NCBI GenBank assembly: GCA_018712705.1
Contig: DVGM01000013.1
Location: 1-64,000 of the forward strand
From: Aphodousia faecalis
GTDB lineage: Bacteria; Pseudomonadota; Gammaproteobacteria; Burkholderiales; Burkholderiaceae_F
Length of the DNA: 64,000 bases
Direction of reading: 5' to 3'
Shown: positions 1-5,360 of the stretch, piece after piece
Layout of the letters: the number at the start of each line of letters is the position of its first letter
Position numbering within the stretch: the stretch's first letter is position 1
The notes under the pieces: generated by a model
Databases searched by the model: none
Seen by the model: only the letters and a program-made list of their open reading frames with translations
What the model was told of the DNA's origin: nothing
Position numbers and translations under genes: made by a program

Positions 1-306
1 CTTCATCAAAGCACCAACACCGACATTAAAAGCAAGCGAGACAAGAGCAACAAACTCCCCTTCGCTTACGGGCACGTTGACGTAGTGTGCAAGAAGAGTC
101 TGCGTCTCTTTGATGTCATCAATGAGCCACGCTTTTGCCTGCTCTTCTGTGCACGTATCACCTTCCTTTACGCCTTTTGTATGCCCAGCCCCGATTGTCC
201 AAACACCGGCCGCACATGGATAGGCTGTCAACTTACAGCCTTCCCAACCTAAAATAAAACCCTCTGCGAGAGAGGGTTCATAAGTTCCGAGGTTTCTTAG
301 CTTCAC
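1..306 (-). CDS. phage endolysin (GH24-type lysozyme), 3' end outside window
   Basis: Muramidase expected to cut peptidoglycan at the end of the lytic cycle. Reading leftward from a GTG at 306, the protein contains EGCKLTAYPCAAGVWT followed by IGAGHT. This fits the catalytic pattern E-x8-D/C-x5-T of lambdoid and T4-like phage lysozymes, with Cys in the central position as in many relatives. It then continues through a helical stretch (NVGVGALMK) until the window ends, so only about 100 residues are visible. The start is supported by a strong GGAGGT five bases upstream of the GTG. The start overlaps the end of the holin gene by 29 bases, a typical coupled lysis cassette. No signal-anchor segment is seen before the catalytic Glu, so export would depend on the holin. 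Family is confident; the C-terminus is unseen. Confidence 0.88.
   Translation of the reverse strand, partial: MKLRNLGTYEPSLAEGFILGWEGCKLTAYPCAAGVWTIGAGHTKGVKEGDTCTEEQAKAWLIDDIKETQTLLAHYVNVPVSEGEFVALVSLAFNVGVGALMK
258..278 (-). terminator. hairpin with U-tract inside the endolysin 5' region
   Basis: On the minus strand AACCCTCT, a five-base loop and AGAGGGTT are followed by TTATTTTA. This looks like an intrinsic terminator but lies within the first codons of the endolysin, just after the holin stop. It could tune endolysin relative to holin expression, or be harmless when the message is translated. Confidence 0.45.
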
Positions 307-781
307 TTTTTACCTCCGAAGGCAGGTGTTTCTCGACCTGTCTGTCTAAGTAAAGGTTTATCGCATCGAGAATGTGCTTAAAGACTGGAGGGACAACGTG
401 TCCCAACCCTCCTTTTTCCAAATTCTCAATAATTGAACCGAACTCGCCAGCAATGTAAGCTACGATGATGATTGACTGCACAAAATCGATATGAATGATG
501 TTGTGCAAGGCGACATCAAGACCGTGAGCCAATGCCACCATTGCGAATATGATGACTTTACGTATTGTTCCGTAAAACAATGCCCGGCTGCTCCACTGGT
601 CATTTCTGAGAGCGGAAAGTATCCCGGTAATGTAGTCCAGGACAACAAACACAGCCAGCCAAATAAGGAGCGGACCAATGTCCCCGAACGCAAATGAGAA
701 CATGGCCCCGACCGTTCCACCTAGTGCCATCATTACTCTGTCAGCTGAGTGCGGCAGTAAGTTTGAAATTGCGTTTATCAC
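278..781 (-). CDS. phage holin
   Basis: Inner-membrane pore protein that releases or activates the endolysin. The 167-residue product has hydrophobic segments at about residues 24-50, 70-92 and 97-115 and a charged, Lys-rich C-terminus ending in KKPRNL. The DYITGILSA motif in the first membrane region is characteristic of the TcdE/Cph1-like holin family (phage_holin_4 type), and the length fits. It lies directly before the endolysin, whose start overlaps its 3' end, and after a small membrane protein gene. Function follows from family and lysis-cassette context; timing is not inferable. Confidence 0.85.
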   Translation of the reverse strand: MINAISNLLPHSADRVMMALGGTVGAMFSFAFGDIGPLLIWLAVFVVLDYITGILSALRNDQWSSRALFYGTIRKVIIFAMVALAHGLDVALHNIIHIDFVQSIIIVAYIAGEFGSIIENLEKGGLGHVVPPVFKHILDAINLYLDRQVEKHLPSEVKSEAKKPRNL

Positions 782-796
782 AACGCCTCCGGGCTA

Positions 797-997
797 TTAG
801 AAAAACAGATGTCCGACGGCGATTCCGATACCGAAAGCACATACAGAAGCGAAAATCCAGAAAGAGCGAACTTTTCGACGCGTATCCGTGTCAAGCTCTT
901 CTTTTTCAGTTTCAAGCTTTTCATAGAGTTCGTCTGCGATTTCTTTGCCTTTTGAGCCGAAATCTTTCAATGCAGATTTGAGTTCTTCTTTTGTCAT
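797..997 (-). CDS. small C-tail membrane protein (ElaB/YqjD-like)
   Basis: A 66-residue protein. Residues 1-45 are highly charged and probably form an amphipathic helix or coiled coil (KEELKSALKDFGSKGKEIAD). One C-terminal hydrophobic helix (SFWIFASVCAFGIGIAVG) follows. This resembles the DUF883/ElaB-YqjD family of C-tail-anchored inner-membrane proteins. It sits 15 bases upstream of the holin on the same strand, so a lysis-related role (spanin-like or antiholin-like) is possible, but nothing in the sequence proves it. No lipobox is present, which argues against an outer-membrane spanin. Confidence 0.6.
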   Translation of the reverse strand: MTKEELKSALKDFGSKGKEIADELYEKLETEKEELDTDTRRKVRSFWIFASVCAFGIGIAVGHLFF

Positions 998-1017
998 TTT
1001 TCATTCCCTCATAAAAA

Positions 1018-1093
1018 TCAACAAGTACTTGTTGAAAAAAATATCGTTATGTATCAATGTGCTGTGTCTACTTGTTGAAAATTTTCAACAAGT
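1018..1093. repeat. paired palindromes sharing ACTTGTTGA
   Basis: Two perfect palindromes flank a 34-bp spacer: an 18-bp one at 1018-1035 (TCAACAAGTACTTGTTGA) and a 24-bp one at 1070-1093 whose arms are ACTTGTTGAAAA and its complement. The half-site TCAACAAGT therefore occurs four times in 76 bp, upstream of the lysis cassette and downstream of the 1093-1641 gene. Neither is followed by a U-tract. A dimeric repressor or activator binding region is the likeliest reading. Confidence 0.7.
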
Positions 1094-1641
1094 CACTTGA
1101 CAGGGTTAAAGTAGAGCCAGTATTGTGCAGGTTCGTCATAAAGCTTGTCTTCAGCCCATATCTTCCAGCCCAGGCCGATGCGTACGCACTTGTGAATGCC
1201 GAAAATCTCGTAATGCTGAACGAACATCCATTGCCAAGCTATAACTTCATCAGTCTCGCCCTTATACGCGAACCACTTACACTTACCTGACTGCCCGCTG
1301 TTATCCCCGATGTCCGGATTACCCTCATAGACAATGGTGTCTGTGTCTGGATTGACCTTCACACCACAGACGCGCATATCAAAACCGTACCCCGAGTTGC
1401 GCCAGAGCCAGCACACTCTGCGCACATACGTACTCCATGCATCCGTTCCGGGGTTCCTTTCCCATGAGCCTGAGTCTCCATCCAAGCTATCGAATAGGGT
1501 TTGGAACCACCATAACCAAGAAGGCAACCATCCGTCCTCACTCGCAAAAAGCGGAAGGATTGGACACAAGAGCCGTGCAAAAACGGCTATGAAAAGAGAC
1601 GGAAAGATCAGCAATAACCACTTGATTACAAGCCAGGTCAT
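1093..1641 (-). CDS. phage membrane-anchored protein of unknown function
   Basis: A 182-residue protein with an N-terminal hydrophobic segment (about residues 2-32, WLVIKWLLLIFPSLFIAVFA) followed by a Trp- and aromatic-rich soluble region containing several Cys (RRVCWLWRNSGYGFD, GKCKWFAYKG). It recalls uncharacterised phage proteins encoded near lysis genes (DUF7338-like), an identification from memory only. It overlaps the end of the fibre-assembly gene by four bases (ATGA), so it is translationally coupled. Its own stop codon is at the edge of the 24-bp palindrome. Function unknown. Confidence 0.6.
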   Translation of the reverse strand: MTWLVIKWLLLIFPSLFIAVFARLLCPILPLFASEDGWLPSWLWWFQTLFDSLDGDSGSWERNPGTDAWSTYVRRVCWLWRNSGYGFDMRVCGVKVNPDTDTIVYEGNPDIGDNSGQSGKCKWFAYKGETDEVIAWQWMFVQHYEIFGIHKCVRIGLGWKIWAEDKLYDEPAQYWLYFNPVK

Positions 1642-2240
1642 GCGTTAGCCTCCGCAATCTTGGCGGTCAAAGTTCCTTGAGAGACCCTTAGCGCATTGAC
1701 TTGATCGCGCCATTCAGCTCTTTGAGCTTTGATTTCTTCGTAGCGTTGCTGTTCGTCTTCGGTGACAGCACCTTCGGCAATCTTGATAGCAACGTAATCA
1801 GTATCACGTAGCTTTTGAAGAAGCTCTTGCTCCTGACGTTCAGCGGCTTCAAGATCTTTTTCGTCTTGAGTTGGCTCAGGGATATAGACAACCTTGTGGT
1901 GATATCCTTGCTCTTTTGTCCCACGTTCGTCTCGATAGCGAGGATTGTCTTTAGTCAAAGCTTCAACAATCTTGCGAAGTTCAATCATGTGAGGAGTTTG
2001 TGACTTGTGGTCGATGATCTGACCAACTAGTTCGCTCGCATCTGTGGGTTTCTTCTCTGCCTGCCAAGTGTTTTGATCTTTGTCCCACTTGTAGAAATAG
2101 TCTTCGTCAAGTTCGGGGGCAACGGTTGTGGCATTGGGGGGCATCAATAATTTCCCTTTTTTGTCAGACTGTGCCCATCCGACAACTTGAAAATAACCAT
2201 CGGAATCAAAATAAAAAATTTTCGTCATAGGTGAAGACAT
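1638..2240 (-). CDS. tail fibre assembly chaperone
   Basis: Predicted phage tail-fibre assembly protein (Caudo_TAP-like), needed to fold or attach the variable fibre encoded upstream. The N-terminus (MTKIFYFDSDGYFQVVGW) and the Ala/Glu-rich helical C-terminal half, with a heptad-like region around residues 130-195, fit such chaperones. The start at 2240 (MSSPMTKIF) is preferred because GGAG lies nine bases upstream; the next Met at 2228 has no ribosome site. The start codon shares bases with the start codon of the divergent recombinase gene (CATG at 2238-2241). In Mu and P2 relatives the same fibre then chaperone order is seen, but here the shufflon and its recombinase lie between them. Confidence 0.78.
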   Translation of the reverse strand: MSSPMTKIFYFDSDGYFQVVGWAQSDKKGKLLMPPNATTVAPELDEDYFYKWDKDQNTWQAEKKPTDASELVGQIIDHKSQTPHMIELRKIVEALTKDNPRYRDERGTKEQGYHHKVVYIPEPTQDEKDLEAAERQEQELLQKLRDTDYVAIKIAEGAVTEDEQQRYEEIKAQRAEWRDQVNALRVSQGTLTAKIAEANA

Positions 2241-3369
2241 GAGTTTCAACTCCAAAAAAATAGGGGCTTTGCAGCCCCGTGAAAAAAGATTTGTATTAAC
2301 GCTGGACAAAGGATTGACGCTCAGGGTTCACCCGAGCGGTAAAAAATCCTTTGTCTTAAGAATTTGTCAAAACGGAAAAATTAAAGATGTCACATTAGGT
2401 CACTTCCCCGATCTGTCACTAGCTCAGGCAAAAGCGCTCGCTCGCAAGAAGCAAAAGCAATACGCTGTCGATCCCGTTTCTGGGTATACAGTTAATGATG
2501 CGTACCGACTATGGAAAAACTTAAAACGAGGTCGCATTGTTTCTTACAAAGACGAAAAAAGCCGGCTCGATAGGTACATCATGAAGTACATCCAAGACCG
2601 GCAGCTAGATGAAATCACAGCGCCTTTAATTATCAAAATTGCCTCAAAGATCGAAGATCAAAATAAACTACAAACTCTAAAACGAACATTATTGCGGTTC
2701 CGTGAAATCATGGACTTGGCTGTATGTGCAGGCTACATTGATCACAACCCCATCAATCGAGTATCCCGAGTTTTCCCTTCACCAATCGTAAAGCCTATGC
2801 CTGCCGTTGACTGGCGAGAACTACCCGAGGTATTCAAAGTCATCAAACATGCAAATCCCAGACTTCAAAATTATTTCCTTTTCTCGTTGTGCTCAATGCT
2901 TCGTCCAGGCGAAATAGCAAAAATCCAAAAATCATGGATCGAGTCCGATGTTCTTGTCATTCCCGCTTCAGAAATGAAGATGAAGCGTCAGCACAGAGTA
3001 CCGCTAACGCCGTTCATGCTTGATCTAATAAAAAGAGAAAGCGAATTTTCCCCACATCCTCGCTCAAAATACGTTTTTGCTGGTCGACTTTCAGGTGATC
3101 ACATTTCAAAACAAGCACTGGCAAAGTGGCTTCACTCTTCCGAACTGAAAGGTAAACTTGTTGCTCACGGATTACGGTCTGTCGCCCGATCTTGGTTAGC
3201 CGATCAAGGCGTCATGCATGACGTAGCAGAAGAGTGCCTTGCTCACAAGGCGATTGATCCTGTTTACAGAGCGTACCAACGATCTGATTTCTTAGACGCA
3301 AGACGAAAAATCATGGAACGATGGTGCTTATACATTAAAGGCTGTGCTGAAAGTGCTGGACTTTTATGA
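2239..3369 (+). CDS. tyrosine recombinase, probable shufflon invertase
   Basis: A 376-residue tyrosine recombinase. Residues 20-75 match the DUF4102-type arm-binding domain of P4-like integrases (KGLTLRVHPSGKKSFVLRI). Residues 85-185 are a SAM-like core-binding domain. The catalytic domain shows Arg in MLRPGEI, Lys in KMKRQHRVPL, HGLRSVARSW, His in LAHK and the nucleophile Tyr in YRAYQRSDF. It reads opposite to the surrounding late genes and ends 110 bp before the first crossover site of the tail-fibre cassette array. It is therefore inferred to catalyse the inversions, as Rci does for plasmid R64. AGGTGA precedes the ATG. An alternative is that it is the prophage integrase, or does both jobs; no other recombinase gene is visible in the window. 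Its position inside the late region rather than beside the repressor favours the invertase role. Confidence 0.8.
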   Translation: MSFNSKKIGALQPREKRFVLTLDKGLTLRVHPSGKKSFVLRICQNGKIKDVTLGHFPDLSLAQAKALARKKQKQYAVDPVSGYTVNDAYRLWKNLKRGRIVSYKDEKSRLDRYIMKYIQDRQLDEITAPLIIKIASKIEDQNKLQTLKRTLLRFREIMDLAVCAGYIDHNPINRVSRVFPSPIVKPMPAVDWRELPEVFKVIKHANPRLQNYFLFSLCSMLRPGEIAKIQKSWIESDVLVIPASEMKMKRQHRVPLTPFMLDLIKRESEFSPHPRSKYVFAGRLSGDHISKQALAKWLHSSELKGKLVAHGLRSVARSWLADQGVMHDVAEECLAHKAIDPVYRAYQRSDFLDARRKIMERWCLYIKGCAESAGLL

Positions 3370-3410
3370 TTTCTCATTGATTTTATTAGTTCATTTTCAT
3401 AATCAAGACT

Positions 3411-3463
3411 AAAAATCACTGTGCTAAGCACTCAGAAAAGAAGTGTTTAGCACGGAGATTTTT
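3411..3463. terminator. bidirectional intrinsic terminator between recombinase and shufflon
   Basis: A 12-bp stem (GTGCTAAGCACT with AGTGTTTAGCAC, loop 3433-3441, one G-T pair) is bracketed by AAAAATC and GATTTTT. The U-tract follows the stem on either strand. It can end both the rightward recombinase transcript and the leftward tail-fibre transcript and marks the outer limit of the invertible array. Confidence 0.85.
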
Positions 3464-3475
3464 ATCAGCAATTCA

Positions 3476-3490
3476 AGTCCTAATATCACG
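3476..3490. repeat. shufflon site 1 (outer, single-armed)
   Basis: AGTCCTAATATCACG. Only the inward arm CCTAATATCAC matches the other sites; the outward side (CAATTCAAG) does not. The coding frame through it is S-P-N-I-T. It marks the end of the array nearest the recombinase. Confidence 0.85.
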
Positions 3491-3727
3491 GGAAAAGGTG
3501 CGTGGCCGTACATGGGAATGACGCAGGTATCAAATCGTTGTAAATTCGTAGGGGCGATGTATGACACCACAGAGGAACTTAATGACAACAACAGCATCAA
3601 TGGACAAGCTTCGACAATTCATCCTTGTTTAATAGGTGTCGATGCGTCAAGATCAAATCAAAAGTTCGGGGAATCCGATACCTTCCAACCGGATGCTGGC
3701 TATTCTTTAATGATAATCAAAGAATAA
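3479..3727 (+). CDS. silent tail-fibre 3' cassette 1 (segment 1, rightward)
   Basis: An 82-residue open cassette with no real start codon, beginning PNITGKGAWPYMG and ending DAGYSLMIIKE. It would be expressed only after inversion joins it to the constant part of the fibre gene. It is the longest of the ten and keeps the shared VDAS...KFG..DT.QP framework before the conserved tail. A GTG at 3443 gives a slightly longer open frame, but this has no ribosome site and lies in the terminator stem. Predicted variable receptor-binding tip. Confidence 0.8.
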   Translation, partial: PNITGKGAWPYMGMTQVSNRCKFVGAMYDTTEELNDNNSINGQASTIHPCLIGVDASRSNQKFGESDTFQPDAGYSLMIIKE

Positions 3728-3921
3728 CCAGACAAGGGTTGAATTGTTTCTGACAATCCGTAGGTAGCTTTATCAGAACTAGCATCTAAACTAACACCTG
3801 AGTAGTTCCCTGAATTATTGTTCCCATTGTAAGCCGTTCGGTATATCGGTCCAGAAATCAGCGCCCCTGAGTAAACTCCTCCACGGCAGGTTTGGAATGA
3901 ATATCCTCCAGTTATATTAGG
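3700..3921 (-). CDS. silent tail-fibre 3' cassette 2 (segment 1, leftward)
   Basis: A 73-residue open cassette starting PNITGGYSFQTCRGG and ending LSGYSLIIIKE. It has the same polarity as the expressed fibre but is separated from it by four segments. Gly/Asn/Ser-rich variable part (AYNGNNNSGNYSG), then LDASSDKATYGLSETIQP. It overlaps cassette 1 by 28 bp tail to tail. Confidence 0.8.
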   Translation of the reverse strand, partial: PNITGGYSFQTCRGGVYSGALISGPIYRTAYNGNNNSGNYSGVSLDASSDKATYGLSETIQPLSGYSLIIIKE

Positions 3922-3932
3922 CCTAATATAAG
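3911..3932. repeat. shufflon site 2 (interior)
   Basis: A perfect 20-bp palindrome at 3912-3931 centred on AGGCCT, with arms TTATATTAGG and CCTAATATAA. It serves as the 5' border of the cassettes on both sides. Compared with sites 3 and 4 it lacks the single central base. Confidence 0.85.
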
Positions 3933-4128
3933 AGGCGCTTTGAATCAAAACTATGTTGGCGATGGCAATGACTGCATTGTCAAAATAGGTAACACAGGAG
4001 GTGTTGCTCACTATGCTTCGAACGGAACTCGATTTGAATTAAATGCATCAGTGGCCAGTTCTGTTTACTCAAAGTCTAGTACGATACAGCCGAACTCAGC
4101 TCAAACCTTGATAATCATTAAGGCATAA
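3922..4128 (+). CDS. silent tail-fibre 3' cassette 3 (segment 2, rightward)
   Basis: A 68-residue cassette starting PNIRGALNQNYVG and ending NSAQTLIIIKA. It differs from the others by Arg instead of Thr/Ser in the entry motif and by AQTL in place of GYSL near the end. The middle includes HYASNGTRFELNAS and VYSKSSTIQP. Not expressed in the present arrangement. Confidence 0.78.
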   Translation, partial: PNIRGALNQNYVGDGNDCIVKIGNTGGVAHYASNGTRFELNASVASSVYSKSSTIQPNSAQTLIIIKA

Positions 4129-4304
4129 GAGCTTAGGGGCTGAATAGTTAATGACTCGTTGTAAATATTGGAAGCTCTCGAAGCATCAAAATAAATACCG
4201 ACACCAGATAGTGTCGTATTAGAAGTCCAACCTCCGCCAGAACCAGAATACATAACTCCCGATGAACCGTATGGAGTTGCTCCGGCAGTTCCTGTCATAT
4301 TAGG
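4101..4304 (-). CDS. silent tail-fibre 3' cassette 4 (segment 2, leftward)
   Basis: A 67-residue cassette starting PNMTGTAGATPYGSSG and ending LSSYALMIIKV, rich in Gly and Ser (YSGSGGGWTSNT). The tail LMIIKV is the same as that of the currently expressed cassette. It overlaps cassette 3 by 28 bp. Confidence 0.78.
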   Translation of the reverse strand, partial: PNMTGTAGATPYGSSGVMYSGSGGGWTSNTTLSGVGIYFDASRASNIYNESLTIQPLSSYALMIIKV

Positions 4305-4316
4305 ACCTAATATCAC
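4294..4316. repeat. shufflon site 3 (interior)
   Basis: Arms ATATTAGG and CCTAATAT around a single central A at 4305. The outer bases GTC and CAC extend the symmetry with one mismatch. Confidence 0.85.
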
Positions 4317-4536
4317 AGGAACTTTTGCCGAACTTTACGGACTTGGATCGGCGATTTCCATGGGAGCATTGAGCGGCGCTTTCGCAAAAGGTAGTATTAC
4401 AACATGGCTTAACTCAGGATCCGAAAATAACAATAAGGCGATTGATTTTATGGCGAATTTATCCGATTCAACATTCGGAGCATCAGAAACAATCCAACCA
4501 CAAAGCGGTTATTCCTTGATAATTATTAAAGAATAA
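4306..4536 (+). CDS. silent tail-fibre 3' cassette 5 (segment 3, rightward)
   Basis: A 76-residue cassette starting PNITGTFAELYGLGSA and ending QSGYSLIIIKE. It has no internal start that would make it a free gene. The middle (SGSENNNKAIDFMANLS) diverges from all others, while STFGASETIQP keeps the shared framework. Confidence 0.78.
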   Translation, partial: PNITGTFAELYGLGSAISMGALSGAFAKGSITTWLNSGSENNNKAIDFMANLSDSTFGASETIQPQSGYSLIIIKE

Positions 4537-4739
4537 CCAGAGCTAGGCTGAATTGTTGCGACATCGTTATAAATATTAGAAGCTTTTGAAGCGTTAAAAA
4601 GTAGTCCTGTCGGGCCTGCGTTTACTGTGTATCCTCCCCCACCAGTGCCAGACTCTGAGGAAAATGCTCCAGACTCTTGATCCATGCCGATATATCTGCC
4701 TCCGCCCCCACCGGGAACTATACGTCCCGTGATATTAGG
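4509..4739 (-). CDS. silent tail-fibre 3' cassette 6 (segment 3, leftward)
   Basis: A 76-residue cassette starting PNITGRIVPGGGGG and ending SSGYSLIIIKE, with two Gly-rich runs (PGGGGG, GTGGGGY) and the framework FNASKASNIYNDVATIQP. It overlaps cassette 5 by 28 bp. Confidence 0.78.
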   Translation of the reverse strand, partial: PNITGRIVPGGGGGRYIGMDQESGAFSSESGTGGGGYTVNAGPTGLLFNASKASNIYNDVATIQPSSGYSLIIIKE

Positions 4740-4752
4740 ACCTAATATCAGC
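4729..4752. repeat. shufflon site 4 (interior)
   Basis: A perfect palindrome around a single A at 4740, with arms TGATATTAGG and CCTAATATCA (4730-4750). Confidence 0.85.
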
Positions 4753-4965
4753 GGATACCTAAACCCAACATGGGAAAACGGGAGCGCTGACTATACTAGC
4801 GGTGCGTTCAGTCGATTGACATGGAATGGAAATAACGAGGCGGCCTATGGTCCAGGAGCAGGAGGTCGTTATTTTTCATTTGATGCATCAAGTTCAAACG
4901 GTATTTATACTGGAGAAACGATACAGCCACTAGCTTGTTATTCTTTAATGATCATTAAAGAGTAA
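4741..4965 (+). CDS. silent tail-fibre 3' cassette 7 (segment 4, rightward)
   Basis: A 74-residue cassette starting PNISGYLNPTWENG and ending LACYSLMIIKE. The framework FDASSSNGIYTGETIQP is kept, and Cys replaces Gly before YSL. An ATG at 4684 upstream belongs to the antisense of cassette 6 and is not a plausible start. Confidence 0.78.
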   Translation, partial: PNISGYLNPTWENGSADYTSGAFSRLTWNGNNEAAYGPGAGGRYFSFDASSSNGIYTGETIQPLACYSLMIIKE

Positions 4966-5138
4966 GCAGAGTTCGGTTGTATTATCGTTGACTTGCCATA
5001 AATATCACTCTCAAGGGAAGCATCAAATCCCACTTTGGCGGCATTTCTTTCTGGAGAGCCAAATGAATTTGATGCCGAAATTTTGTAAAACGCACCTAAC
5101 GTTGACCAATTTGTGCCATTTTCTCCAGTTATATTAGG
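4938..5138 (-). CDS. silent tail-fibre 3' cassette 8 (segment 4, leftward)
   Basis: The shortest cassette, 66 residues, starting PNITGENGTNWSTLG and ending NSAYSLMIIKE. The middle is ISASNSFGSPERNAAKVGF, then DASLESDIYGKSTIIQP. It overlaps cassette 7 by 28 bp. Confidence 0.78.
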   Translation of the reverse strand, partial: PNITGENGTNWSTLGAFYKISASNSFGSPERNAAKVGFDASLESDIYGKSTIIQPNSAYSLMIIKE

Positions 5139-5155
5139 CCTAATATAACTGGAGA
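5122..5155. repeat. shufflon site 5 (interior, long palindrome)
   Basis: A perfect 34-bp palindrome centred at 5138/5139. The core is identical to site 2, and the symmetry continues outward through CTCCAG and CTGGAG because both flanking cassettes code for I-T-G or a close variant. It could extrude as a cruciform. Confidence 0.85.
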
Positions 5156-5360
5156 TATTGTTGTATACACTGCTATGTCTGGAGGGAACAGTGCGTCAGG
5201 AGCTTTTACATTATCTGATGCTGGCGGACAAGGAGAATCATCCTCATATAGAAGTACAAAACCAAGATTCACGTTTAATGCATTAAATTCAAACGCTATT
5301 TATGCTGGCGCAACTATTCAACCAAACTCGGGTTACACCTTTATGATCATTAGGGCGTAG
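5139..5360 (+). CDS. silent tail-fibre 3' cassette 9 (segment 5, rightward)
   Basis: A 73-residue cassette starting PNITGDIVVYTAMSGG and ending NSGYTFMIIRA, the only one with a TFMIIRA tail. One inversion of segment 5 alone would swap it for the currently expressed cassette 10, so it is the nearest alternative tip. Confidence 0.8.
   Translation, partial: PNITGDIVVYTAMSGGNSASGAFTLSDAGGQGESSSYRSTKPRFTFNALNSNAIYAGATIQPNSGYTFMIIRA

Noticed and set aside
3443..3478. A GTG at 3443 as start for an independent protein ending at 3727
   Set aside because: It lies in the stem of a bidirectional terminator, has no ribosome site, and the same reading frame is simply the silent cassette 1 entered from outside.
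4684..4740. ATG 4684 as start for an independent protein through cassette 7
   Set aside because: The Pro-rich start is the antisense of the Gly-rich region of cassette 6. There is no ribosome site.
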